NCBI RefSeq assembly: GCF_002088975.1
Contig: NZ_NCST01000112.1
Location: 1 to 64,000 of the forward strand
DNA length: 64,000 bases
Origin: Henriciella aquimarina
Lineage (GTDB): Bacteria > Pseudomonadota > Alphaproteobacteria > Caulobacterales > Hyphomonadaceae
Direction of reading: 5' to 3'
How positions within the stretch are numbered: the first letter of the stretch is position 1; each line of letters begins with the position of its first letter. Made by a program: the position numbers and the translations under genes. Positions 1 through 8,872 of this stretch are shown here, one piece after another. The notes under the pieces were generated by a model, which worked only from the letters and a program-made list of their open reading frames with translations, was not told where the DNA came from and made no database searches.

Positions 1-120
1 TGAGAACGGCGGTGCAAAATTAGACCACGGTAGCGCCGTCGTATTGGCGGTGCGGGCGGCGTAAAAGTCGTCCACTTTTTCCCTTCTTGCGGCAGCAGGG
101 AGGGCGAGGAGATTTACACC

Positions 121-1608
121 GTGGAACTTTATCTGAAGGTCAGGCTGGCGCGCAGCGAGGGGATGAGCCAGCGGGATCTGGCGCGCCATTTCAACATATC
201 GCGCGACAGCGTTCGCAAGATGTTGGCGTTCTCATCGCCGCCGGGATACCGGCGCACGAAGGAGATCAAGCGTCCCAAGCTTGATGGGTTCAGCGAGATC
301 ATCGACGGCTGGCTTGAAGAGGACAAGAAGTTGCCTCGCAAGCAGCGCCACACAGCGAAGCGGATCCACGAGCGGCTCAAGGCGGAACACGAGTTCACCG
401 GCGGCTATACGATTATCAAGGACTACGTTCGGCAGCGTGAACGACGCACCCGTGAGATGTTCGTGCCGCTGGCGCATCCGCCGGGCCATGCGCAAGCCGA
501 TTTTGGCGAAGCGTTGGTTGTGATCGGGGGTGTCGAACAAAAGGCCCACTTCTTCGTCCTGGATTTGCCGCACAGCGATGCCTACTTCGTGCGGGCCTAT
601 CCGGCGGCGACGGCGGAGGCCTGGATGGACGGGCATGTGCATGCCTTTGCCTTCTTTGGCGGGGTGCCTCTGTCGGTTCTCTATGACAACGACCGTTGCC
701 TGGTCTCGAAGATCCAGCCGGATGGGACACGGGTCCGCGCGACGCAGTTCAGCGGATTGCTGTCGCACTACCTGTTCCGAGACCGCTACGGGCGGCCGGG
801 CAAAGGGAATGACAAGGGCAATGTCGAGGGGATGGTGGGCTACGTGCGCCGCAACCACATGGTGCCGATCCCCCACTTCCCGGATTGGGAGAGCTTCAAC
901 GCCTACCTTGAAGAGCAGTGCCGTGCCCGTCAGGGCGACACCTTGCGTGGGCACACGGAGATGATCGGCGCGCGCCTGCAGCGGGATCTGGCCGAGATGC
1001 GCCCCTTGCCAGCCGCCCCCTTTGAGGCCTGCGCACAGGCCAGCGGCCGGGTGAGCTCCCAGTCTTTGGTCCGCTACAACACCAACGATTACTCGGTCCC
1101 CGTGGCCTATGGCCATCAGGATGTGTGGGTGCGGGCCTATGTCGATCAGGTGGTGATTGGCTGCCGTGGGGACGTGATCGCACGCCATCCGCGGTGCTAC
1201 GCGCGCGAGGACATGGTGTTCGATCCGATCCACTACCTCCCGCTGATCGAACGCAAGATCAATGCTTTGGATCAGGCTGCGCCCCTTGCGGAGTGGGACT
1301 TGCCAAAAGAGTTCGACACGCTGCGCCGCCTGATGGAAGCGCGCATGCTGAAGATAGGGCGCCGCGAGTATGTCCAGGTGCTGCGTCTTCTGGAGACCTT
1401 CGGCATGGAGGAGCTACACGCCGCCGTAAAGCAGGCCCTGAAGATGGGCGCGGTCGGCTTTGATGCTGTGAAGCATCTGGTTCTGTGTCAGGTCGAGAAG
1501 CGGCCACCACGGCTCGACCTCGACGTGTACCCCTACCTGCCACGGGCGCGGGTCGAGACGACCTCAGCGGCCAGCTACATGTCCCTGATGTCGGAGGCTG
1601 CGGAATGA
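121..1608 (+). CDS. istA: IS21-family transposase IstA
   Basis: This 495-residue protein is the DDE transposase of the element and cuts and joins the IS ends. An N-terminal helix-turn-helix (about residues 8-36) probably binds the terminal repeats. The catalytic core is visible as D127 (AQADFGE), D189 (LYDND) and E236 (KGNVEG). The start is a GTG at 121 preceded by a GGCGAGGAG ribosome site. Its stop overlaps the istB start as ATGA at 1605-1608, so the two are translationally coupled. Length and motifs are as expected for the family, with no sign of decay. Confidence 0.95.
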   Translation: MELYLKVRLARSEGMSQRDLARHFNISRDSVRKMLAFSSPPGYRRTKEIKRPKLDGFSEIIDGWLEEDKKLPRKQRHTAKRIHERLKAEHEFTGGYTIIKDYVRQRERRTREMFVPLAHPPGHAQADFGEALVVIGGVEQKAHFFVLDLPHSDAYFVRAYPAATAEAWMDGHVHAFAFFGGVPLSVLYDNDRCLVSKIQPDGTRVRATQFSGLLSHYLFRDRYGRPGKGNDKGNVEGMVGYVRRNHMVPIPHFPDWESFNAYLEEQCRARQGDTLRGHTEMIGARLQRDLAEMRPLPAAPFEACAQASGRVSSQSLVRYNTNDYSVPVAYGHQDVWVRAYVDQVVIGCRGDVIARHPRCYAREDMVFDPIHYLPLIERKINALDQAAPLAEWDLPKEFDTLRRLMEARMLKIGRREYVQVLRLLETFGMEELHAAVKQALKMGAVGFDAVKHLVLCQVEKRPPRLDLDVYPYLPRARVETTSAASYMSLMSEAAE

Positions 1609-2369
1609 CCCATGCCCCCGAAATCCTGCTGGAGCATCACCTCAAGAGGCTGAAGCTTCCGACATTCCTGCGTGAGTATCAGAAGGTGGCGCGCCAATGC
1701 GCCGCCGAGGGCTTGGACCATGTCCAGTTCCTGACGCGCCTGGTCGAACTGGAGCTGATCGATCGCGAGCGACGGATGGTCGAGCGCCGCATCAAGGCGG
1801 CCAAGTTCCCGGCCACCAAAAGCCTCGACAGCTTCGACTTCAAGGCAATCCCCAAGCTCAACAAGATGCAGGTGCTGGAACTGGCGCGCTGCGACTGGAT
1901 CGAACGGCGCGAGAACGTGATCGCCCTCGGCCCAAGCGGCACCGGCAAAACCCACGTCGCCCTCGGCCTGGGGCTCGCTGCTTGCCAGAAAGGGATGACG
2001 GTCAGCTTCACCACCGCCGCGGCCTTGGTCAACGAACTGATGGAGGCGCGCGACGAGCGTCGCCTGCTGCGGGTCCAAAAACAGATGGCCAACGCCAAGC
2101 TGCTGATCATCGACGAATTGGGCTTCGTCCCTCTCTCCAAAACCGGGGCCGAGCTGCTCTTTGAATTGATCTCGCAGCGCTACGAGCGCGGGGCTACGCT
2201 GATCACGAGCAACTTGCCCTTCGATGAATGGACGGAGACCTTCGGAACCGAGCGCCTGACCGGGGCGCTCCTCGACCGGCTGACCCACCACGTCAACATC
2301 CTCGAGATGAACGGCGAAAGTTATCGCCTGGCCCAAAGCCAGGCGCGAAAAGCCACCAAAACCTCCTGA
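1605..2369 (+). CDS. istB: IS21-family helper ATPase IstB
   Basis: IstB is the AAA+ ATPase that helps IstA choose and use its target; the family is related to DnaC. The 254-residue product has a Walker A motif GPSGTGKT at residues 109-116 and a Walker B LLIIDELG around residue 170. The ATG at 1605 shares four bases with the istA stop; a longer upstream reading of the same frame lies inside istA and is not needed. It is full length with no frameshift. Confidence 0.95.
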   Translation: MTHAPEILLEHHLKRLKLPTFLREYQKVARQCAAEGLDHVQFLTRLVELELIDRERRMVERRIKAAKFPATKSLDSFDFKAIPKLNKMQVLELARCDWIERRENVIALGPSGTGKTHVALGLGLAACQKGMTVSFTTAAALVNELMEARDERRLLRVQKQMANAKLLIIDELGFVPLSKTGAELLFELISQRYERGATLITSNLPFDEWTETFGTERLTGALLDRLTHHVNILEMNGESYRLAQSQARKATKTS

Positions 2370-2667
2370 CCGACAATCCATGACTTGGCCCTCACGGGCC
2401 AAGGCGGCCAGTCAACCGCCAGCTATTTGGGGAGCGCGGTCGACTGGCCGCCAGCGCTCTATGCGCCCTTCACGCCCAACCCCAAAGTGGCCTACTTTTG
2501 CGCCGCCCTTTGGTCGGGTTTTACTCCGCCGTTGACACACAGTCCGCCTTGATCACTGTCAAAATGAGCCCCTGACGGTGCTCACAGGCGCGGAAAACCT
2601 CCGCGCTTGCCTAGGCAGGCCAGGCAAAGCGGTTAGGCAAGGCAAGTGCATTTTGGCTGAATGCCGG

Positions 2668-3495
2668 CTATCGCCGTGTTTGTGCAGGCGGGCGTGTGCG
2701 CGGCTCCGGCGCATATTCCACGCTCTGCCCCATGCGGGTCGGTTGAGGGTACATGGTCATCAGGGTCAGGACAGATTCGGGCATGTCGAGAGATATGTTG
2801 AGGCCGAGTGCGGCAGCTTCTTCAGCCGATATCGGATAGTCATGCGTCCACTGGCCGCTGCTCAGGGCCTCGACCAAAGCGGTTCGCTTGTCCGGCGCCA
2901 CCTCCGGGGAGAGCAGGGCCTCAACGGCGGCCCGTAGCTGGTCGATCGCCTTTCGCGCCACGTCAGCCTGGATCAGTGTTTCATCATCGATTTCCGCGAC
3001 CGGTTTGCGGGCGACGACGTCCAGGATGGAAACGGCCGGATACTGGTTGATCTGCGGGTCCACCGGACCAAGCACGGAGTGTGGCGACATGACGATCTCG
3101 TCAGCAGCCAGCGCAATCAGTGTCCCGCCCGACATCGCCATGTGCGGGACGTAGACGGTGACCTTGGCTGGATGCGCCCGGATGGCGCGGGCAATCTGGG
3201 TCGAGGCGAGCACGAGGCCGCCGGGCGTGTGCAGGATCAGGTCTATCGGGACATTGTTGCCGGTCATCTGAATGGCGCGCAGGACGGCTTCGGAGTCCTG
3301 CATGTCAATGTAGCGCATGACAGGAAAGCCCAGCAGGCGCATTGTTTCCTGACGGTGGATGAGCGCAATGACGCGGGACTGTCGGGTCTTCTCGATCTGG
3401 GAGATCTTCCCCCGCCGGGACCATTCCAGCATGCGGGTGCTGAGCACGGGCTGAAGGGCAAAGACCAGAAAGACAATCCAGATCAGCTCGCCCAT
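2668..3495 (-). CDS. Membrane-anchored Clp-fold serine protease (SDH/SppA-like)
   Basis: The 275-residue protein begins with one hydrophobic segment (residues 3-20), probably a membrane anchor, followed by a ClpP/crotonase-fold domain. Family marks are HTPGG (89-93) and the MSGGT nucleophile loop with Ser122; a conserved PHSVLGPVDPQI segment follows. This matches the serine dehydrogenase proteinase family (PF01972-like), which lies close to SppA/S49 peptidases. The substrate is unknown; relatives are thought to cleave membrane or signal peptides. The C-terminal tail is proline- and arginine-rich and likely disordered. It is divergent from the ammonium-transporter fusion at 3884 and stands alone as a unit. 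Confidence 0.8.
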   Translation of the reverse strand: MGELIWIVFLVFALQPVLSTRMLEWSRRGKISQIEKTRQSRVIALIHRQETMRLLGFPVMRYIDMQDSEAVLRAIQMTGNNVPIDLILHTPGGLVLASTQIARAIRAHPAKVTVYVPHMAMSGGTLIALAADEIVMSPHSVLGPVDPQINQYPAVSILDVVARKPVAEIDDETLIQADVARKAIDQLRAAVEALLSPEVAPDKRTALVEALSSGQWTHDYPISAEEAAALGLNISLDMPESVLTLMTMYPQPTRMGQSVEYAPEPRTRPPAQTRR

Positions 3496-3883
3496 CCCGC
3501 TTGTGCCTTTCGTTCTGTCCGAAGCCTATCCGGGCATCATCGCCTTCTGAAGGAGTGACAGCAATACGCCATCGACAGGACCGGCCCCGGCCGCGTCGTA
3601 AAGCGCCTCGCCTCAGCGGAGTTTGATCGGACGCAAAACGGCTTGTTCACTTGCGAACAGTCTTTCCTGGCCCAGTAAGCGTAAGGTCTGATCGGGCAGA
3701 TAAGGGCTCTGATAGCCTTGTTAGCCACACTTGCAGTGGTGTCCCAGAGGAGGGTGCTTTGGGCCCTCATCAACAGGTCTCCGGAGGCTGCTTCGCAATA
3801 GAAGTCTGATTTTACCGTGATTTTACGAAATTGCTGTACTGCACAATAACGCATGTCTGTAATATTTGCTGCAGGGGGCCTGA
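3496..3883. other. Intergenic region between divergent protease and Amt-fusion genes
   Basis: This 388-bp stretch has no convincing ORF. The last 90 bases are AT-richer than the surroundings (TTTTACCGTGATTTTACG near 3812) and are the likely promoter area of the Amt fusion. An inverted repeat TGTTC-N6-GAACA lies at 3644-3659. TGCACAATAACGCA near 3838-3851 vaguely recalls one half of an NtrC site, too weak to call. Confidence 0.4.
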
Positions 3884-6800
3884 TTGGCGCATTTGAAGAA
3901 TGGACGAAAGGCCGCCTTGGCCTTGCTTGCCTTTGGCCTGTCCAGCCTGCCCTCTGAGGCAAGCCCGGTCGCGATCTCATCGCCCGATCAGGTGCAGGGA
4001 CTTCTCAACATGGTCTGGGTCATGGTGGCCGCCGCGCTCGTCATGGTGATGCAGATCGGTTTCCTGCTGTTGGAAGCCGGCATGGTCCGGTCCAAGAACT
4101 CGATCAACGTTGCCATGAAGAACATTATGGACTTCGCCGCATCGGTGCTGTTCTTCGCAGTGATCGGGTTCATGCTCGCCTTTGGCGCATCGTCCTGGCT
4201 GCCGGTCGGTTTCGAAACGGGTTTGGCCGGCCTGCGGGATATTGGGGGCGGCAACGAGATCTTCTTCCTGTTCCAGGCGATGTTCTGTGGAACGGCGGCA
4301 ACGATTGTCTCTGGCGCGGTGGCCGAACGCATGCGCCTGTCGGCCTATGTCCTGGGCTCGATCGTCGTGGGTGCCCTGGTTTATCCTGTCTTTGTCCACT
4401 GGAGCTGGGGCGCAGCATTGCAACCGAATTCAGGCGCCTTCCTTGGCAATGCCGGATATGTCGATTTCGCTGGATCCACCGTGGTCCATGCCTTGGGCGG
4501 CTGGCTGTCCCTGGCAGCCTGTATCGTGCTCGGCGCGCGCCGGGGGCGGTTCCGGGAGAATGGCGAACCGGTCCGCTTTTCCGGCCATAGCCCGGTGCTC
4601 GCAGGTGCAGGCACGCTGATGCTTTATATTGGCTGGATCGGGTTCAATGGCGGCTCTACCGGAGCGGCCAGCACGAGCATCGGTTCGATTGTCCTGAACA
4701 CGATCCTTGCCGGGTCTGCCGGCTGTATCGCCGGTTATCTCTGGACGATGATCGGGGACCGGACGGTCTTTCCGGAAAAGGTCATGAATGGCCTTATCGC
4801 CGGACTAGTGGCCGTCACAGCCGGTTGCCACATCCTCGACCCTGCCGCTTCAGTGCTGGTTGGCCTTGCCGGGGCGTCGGGGGCGCTGTGGTTCAATCAG
4901 TGGCTTGAGCACAATTTCCGGATTGATGATGCGGTTGGTGCGATCGGTGTGCACGGCTTTGCCGGCGTGTTGGGGGCCTTGCTGCTTGCCGTGCTCGCGC
5001 CGCAGGCCGCTCTGCCGGCTGGCTCATGGCTCGATCAGCTGGGTATCCAGCTCCTCGGCTGCCTGCTGAACTTCGCCTGGGCCTTCGGGACGGGCTTTGC
5101 ACTCTACTCCGCGCTTAAGGCGCTGACGGGGATCAGGGTCAAGCCCGAGGCCGAAGAGAAGGGCCTGAACGAGAACGAGCATTCCACGCGCATCGGCATC
5201 GGTCATATCGAGGAAGCCATGGGCGATCTGGTCAGCGGCACAGCCGATCTCAGCATGCGCCTTCCCGTCGAGGGCGGAGACGAGGCCGAACGCCTGACAC
5301 GCACCTTCAATGCGCTCATGGAGAACATGCAGATCAAGGAACTGGAAAAAGCGCAGAATGAAAGCGAACGGCGCACAGCCGAAGAAGCCGAACGTTTCTC
5401 CGCTCTGGCAAATGCCACATTCGAAGCGCTTTGTATTGCGGTCGATGGAAAGATCGTCGATGGAAATGCCGCACTTTGCCGGCTGACGGGCCTTGAGCTG
5501 GACAGCCTGCGCTCGCGCCCCTTGCAGGATTTCATGTCCTCTGACGACATCGCCCGGCTGGACGAACTTTCCAGCGTGGCAGGCGCGCCGGCCGAAGAAT
5601 TCGCCATCGTCGATACCAGCGGCGAAACCATTCCCGTGGAAGTGCGCAGCCGCGACATGGAGTTCCGCGGTGTCGACACCCGCGTCCTTGCCATTGTCGA
5701 CCTGCGCGAGCGCAAGAAAGCCGAAGCGCGCATCCGCCACCTGGCCTTGCACGATCCGCTGACGGGGCTGCCCAACCGGGCGCTGTTCAATGACCGGCTG
5801 ACGGCCATGATCGACCGGACGATTACCGAAGGCTCCATGTCGGCGGTCGTGTTGATCGACCTGGATCGTTTCAAGGATGTCAACGACCTGCATGGGCATG
5901 CCGCGGGCGACCAGGTGTTGAAGGTCACAGCCGAGCGCATTCAGGGCCTTGTCGGCCACCGCGATACGGTTGCGCGTCTTGGCGGGGATGAATTTGCCGT
6001 GCTCCAGCTCAGCATCGATTTTGCCAACCAGGCAGAGGAGCTTGCGATCCGGCTCGTGGAAGAGCTTAGCAAACCGATAGAGTTGACCGGTGGTCAGCGG
6101 GTTCGCGTGGGCACCTCGGTCGGTGTGGCCTTCTGCCCGCGCGATGGCATTCAGAATGTCGGGCTGGTTACGCGCGCCGACACGGCACTCTACCACGCCA
6201 AGAATACCGGGCGGAACCGCTATGCCATCTTCGAGCATGGCATGGATGAGCATGTCCGCCTGCGCCAGCTGCTCGAACTCGATCTGTCCGACGCGCTCGA
6301 GGAAGACCAGTTCGATGTGCATTATCAGCCCCGGCTCAGCCTCGCGACCGGGGAGATTGTCGGTTATGAAGCGCTGGTGCGCTGGCATCACCCCACGCGC
6401 GGCATGGTTAGCCCGGCAGAGTTCATTCCGGTCGCGGAGGGCTGTGGCCAGATCGTCATGATCGGCGAATGGGTGCTGCAGCAGGCCTGTTCTGCGGCCG
6501 CCCGGCATATGGACACGCAAAGCGTGAGCGTGAATGCCAGCCCCGTACAGTTTCGTGACCACAACTTCGTCGAAGCTGTGCGCGCCGCGCTGCAGACATC
6601 GGGCCTGGACCCGGCGCGACTTGAAATCGAGATCACGGAAAGTGTCCTTATCGCCGAGGATGAGAGGGCGCTCGGGGTTTTCCGGGCCCTCAAGCGGCTC
6701 GGCGTCAAAATCGCGTTGGACGATTTCGGCACCGGATACTCATCGCTTAGCTATCTCAGCCGTTTCCCATTCGACACGATCAAGATCGATCAGTCTTTCG

Positions 6801-7093
6801 TGCAGAGTATCGGCACGGATGAGAACAGTATGTCTATTGTCGAGACCATCATCCGTCTGGGCCGGTCGCTGAACATGACGATCGTGGCAGAAGGCGTGGA
6901 GGCAGTGGACGACTTCACGACCCTGATCCGGACAGAATGCCATGAGGTCCAAGGCTTCCTCGTGGGGGCGGCCCAGCCGCAAGGCCGACTGCTCCGGATC
7001 GTCCCGGATCATGTCGCACAATCCCTTCATTCCGAAAAACAGCTGGCGAGCCTGCGCGAGCTTTCGGCTGAGGTCCATCGCAAGGCGGGGTGA
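3884..7093 (+). CDS. Ammonium transporter fused to HAMP-PAS-GGDEF-EAL
   Basis: A 1069-residue fusion. Residues 1-27 look like a signal peptide and about 35-415 are an Amt/Rh channel with the twin pore histidines H202 (VVHALGG) and H357 (GVHGFAG), the FQAMF gate region (130-134) and WIGFNGGS (251-258). A HAMP-like linker covers about 435-485, a PAS domain 500-610, GGDEF 620-785 (motif 700-704) and EAL 800-1055 (EAL 829-831, DDFGTGY 946-952, K967, E1003). Both cyclic-di-GMP active sites look intact, but the upstream inhibitory RxxD reads GHRD, so the arginine is missing. The layout suggests that ammonium occupancy is read out as cyclic-di-GMP turnover. The start is TTG at 3884 after AGGGGG; I see no good ATG. 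No glnK neighbour is present. Confidence 0.9.
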   Translation: MAHLKNGRKAALALLAFGLSSLPSEASPVAISSPDQVQGLLNMVWVMVAAALVMVMQIGFLLLEAGMVRSKNSINVAMKNIMDFAASVLFFAVIGFMLAFGASSWLPVGFETGLAGLRDIGGGNEIFFLFQAMFCGTAATIVSGAVAERMRLSAYVLGSIVVGALVYPVFVHWSWGAALQPNSGAFLGNAGYVDFAGSTVVHALGGWLSLAACIVLGARRGRFRENGEPVRFSGHSPVLAGAGTLMLYIGWIGFNGGSTGAASTSIGSIVLNTILAGSAGCIAGYLWTMIGDRTVFPEKVMNGLIAGLVAVTAGCHILDPAASVLVGLAGASGALWFNQWLEHNFRIDDAVGAIGVHGFAGVLGALLLAVLAPQAALPAGSWLDQLGIQLLGCLLNFAWAFGTGFALYSALKALTGIRVKPEAEEKGLNENEHSTRIGIGHIEEAMGDLVSGTADLSMRLPVEGGDEAERLTRTFNALMENMQIKELEKAQNESERRTAEEAERFSALANATFEALCIAVDGKIVDGNAALCRLTGLELDSLRSRPLQDFMSSDDIARLDELSSVAGAPAEEFAIVDTSGETIPVEVRSRDMEFRGVDTRVLAIVDLRERKKAEARIRHLALHDPLTGLPNRALFNDRLTAMIDRTITEGSMSAVVLIDLDRFKDVNDLHGHAAGDQVLKVTAERIQGLVGHRDTVARLGGDEFAVLQLSIDFANQAEELAIRLVEELSKPIELTGGQRVRVGTSVGVAFCPRDGIQNVGLVTRADTALYHAKNTGRNRYAIFEHGMDEHVRLRQLLELDLSDALEEDQFDVHYQPRLSLATGEIVGYEALVRWHHPTRGMVSPAEFIPVAEGCGQIVMIGEWVLQQACSAAARHMDTQSVSVNASPVQFRDHNFVEAVRAALQTSGLDPARLEIEITESVLIAEDERALGVFRALKRLGVKIALDDFGTGYSSLSYLSRFPFDTIKIDQSFVQSIGTDENSMSIVETIIRLGRSLNMTIVAEGVEAVDDFTTLIRTECHEVQGFLVGAAQPQGRLLRIVPDHVAQSLHSEKQLASLRELSAEVHRKAG

Positions 7094-7150
7094 GCCGGGA
7101 AGAACATATTCCATCTCGGACGTCGTGAAGCAGACCGCACGGAAATTTCG

Positions 7151-8740
7151 CTATGGAGTGGGCGTGACCAGGCCGGTTTCTGTGAGAAGTTCGATACATG
7201 CACGCTCGATCGGTTTTTCCGACACGGTCTTGGGGATCGCGTCGAGCTGCTGCCAGATGCCGGGAACCTCGTTCTTCTGTAGCTCGCCTGGCGCCCATGC
7301 CTTGACCGCGTCGAGGCTGGCGCCGTCTTCCAGAACAATCGCGGCGACGAGCTCCTTCTCGCCGGCAATGGTGGCTTCTGTCTGCACCCCATAGACGAAA
7401 ACGTCGGCGACGGCGGGATGCTTGCTCAGCACGGATTCGACCATGAAAGTGTTGACGAAATCGCCGTTGCGGCGGACGCCGCCGCCTTCGCGGTGGTGGA
7501 AGTAGAACCAGCCTTCGGCGTCCATATGAGCGATATCGCCGCTCCGGAACCAGCCCTTCTCGACCTTCTCCCGGCCAGCTTTCTCGTTCTTGTAGTAATC
7601 GACAGGGCGGGCATCGCCATGCTTGGGACGGAAGCAGATATGCCCGGCTTGGCCTGGGGGCAGTTCGGTGTCGGTCTCATCCAGGATGGCTGCGATCATG
7701 CCTTGGGGCGGCCGGCCCATTGACCCGATCGGGCCTTCGCTCCGGCAGTTGATCAGCGCGCCGCCGCCTTCAGTGCTACCGTAAAGCTCGGTGATCTCCA
7801 CGTCATAACGCTCTCGATAAGCGCCCCAGAGCCCAGCCGGCATGCCTGAGGAAATCACCAGCTTGACCGGATTGTCCGCATCATCGGATTTCACCGGGTT
7901 CGAAAACACTTCAGGGATCATGCCTCCCAGAAGGCTGAACGTGTTGCAGTCGAAGGTCCGGCAGATATCGAGCAGCCGCGTCTTGGTGAATGTCCGGCTG
8001 AACACTGCGGGCTGGGGGCGGCGAAGTGCGAGATTGAGCGTGAACTGGGCGTTGATGTGACAGAGCGGCAGGCCGGTATAGAGACGGTAGTCAGGCTCGA
8101 TCCCCAGTTCCAGGAGCAGGGTGAAGTCGCGCTGATGGGAGGCATGAGTGCGCACCACAGCCTTCGGGTTTCCGGTGGTGCCCGAGGTGAACATCATGAA
8201 CATGGGGCTTTCCAGGTCGATCTCGGCTATTTCGTCGAGTGGATCGGCGCTCTCTAGCGCTATGCGGTAGGGCGCGGCGCTCCAGTGACCCTCCGGGGCG
8301 GCGCCGGGATCGCCGACCATCAGGATAACCCCCAGCTCGGGCACCTGTCCGGCGACCATCTGCAGGGCTTCGCTGGCATAGTCGCCCAGGATGAGGGCTT
8401 TGCACGCCGTGAAATGGAGCATGAAGGCCAGCTTGTCGCCTTTGCTGCGCGGATCGACCGGAACGAACAACGCGCCAAGAAAGGAGGCGGCGATCATCGT
8501 CTCGACGAATTCGGGATGATTCCGGAGCATGATCCCGATCCGGTCACCCTGGCCGATACCGGCGGCACGCAGCCATCCGGCAAGGCGCCGCGCATTCGCT
8601 TCCAGCTCTGCGCAGGTGCGTGCCTCGCTGGCAAGAGAGCCGTCGGATTCGACTGTCACGAACGTTACGGCCGTCTCGTCAGGCGTTTCCGCGGCACGGG
8701 AAATAATCAGCTCCCCGAGTGTTTTTGATCGCAGATCCAT
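7151..8740 (-). CDS. AMP-binding acyl-CoA synthetase (CaiC-like)
   Basis: The 529-residue cytoplasmic enzyme belongs to the ANL adenylating family, which activates a carboxylate with ATP and transfers it to CoA. Visible motifs are the P-loop TSGTTGNPKA, the ELYGSTEGG loop, the SGDIAH hinge region and the C-terminal lysine in PKTVSEKP. Overall pattern recalls crotonobetaine/carnitine-CoA ligases and medium- or long-chain acyl-CoA synthetases; the acid cannot be named. The ATG at 8740 follows GGGGGAG; an upstream reading adds 36 residues without family similarity. It lies 132 bp downstream of atpG on the same strand and could be read through from the N-ATPase operon, but there is no functional link. 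Confidence 0.85.
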   Translation of the reverse strand: MDLRSKTLGELIISRAAETPDETAVTFVTVESDGSLASEARTCAELEANARRLAGWLRAAGIGQGDRIGIMLRNHPEFVETMIAASFLGALFVPVDPRSKGDKLAFMLHFTACKALILGDYASEALQMVAGQVPELGVILMVGDPGAAPEGHWSAAPYRIALESADPLDEIAEIDLESPMFMMFTSGTTGNPKAVVRTHASHQRDFTLLLELGIEPDYRLYTGLPLCHINAQFTLNLALRRPQPAVFSRTFTKTRLLDICRTFDCNTFSLLGGMIPEVFSNPVKSDDADNPVKLVISSGMPAGLWGAYRERYDVEITELYGSTEGGGALINCRSEGPIGSMGRPPQGMIAAILDETDTELPPGQAGHICFRPKHGDARPVDYYKNEKAGREKVEKGWFRSGDIAHMDAEGWFYFHHREGGGVRRNGDFVNTFMVESVLSKHPAVADVFVYGVQTEATIAGEKELVAAIVLEDGASLDAVKAWAPGELQKNEVPGIWQQLDAIPKTVSEKPIERACIELLTETGLVTPTP

Positions 8741-8872
8741 GACCTCCCCCTTGCTGTTTCGTGCGGGTGATTGCTCCGGACGGCCTGTAGCCCCACGGAG
8801 ACGTTCACCTCTCGCTTCAGTACTGAAGGGCTTGGGACGAATCGGCAAGCACGCCCTCCTGGTGCTGCGGGA

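Larger units (their letters stand above)
1..2539 (+). mobile_element. IS21-family insertion sequence with both ends visible
   Basis: The two ends form imperfect inverted repeats. The left end starts TGAGAACGGCGG at base 1; the reverse complement of the right end starts TGTCAACGGCGG, placing that end at about 2539. Inner repeated blocks also match: GACCA at 23-27 and a GGCGGCG/AAAAGT/CCACTTT block at 55-78, mirrored at 2484-2515. This multiple-terminal-repeat layout and the istA/istB pair inside are typical of IS21. The true left boundary could lie a few bases outside the window, so no target duplication can be checked. Both genes appear intact. Confidence 0.88.

Noticed and set aside
232-1233. 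Long open frame antisense to istA
   Set aside because: It is the third-position shadow of a strongly GC-biased coding frame and has no ribosome site or recognisable domain.
3838-3851. NtrC-like half site upstream of the Amt fusion
   Set aside because: Only one arm (TGCAC) is present and no sigma-54 -24/-12 element with correct spacing could be found.
5024-6562. 512-codon frame antisense to the GGDEF-EAL part
   Set aside because: It lies entirely opposite a well-conserved domain; composition is that of an antisense shadow.
8815-8828. Palindrome CTTCAGTACTGAAG after atpG
   Set aside because: There is no loop or T-run to make it a terminator, and no second copy to suggest an operator.
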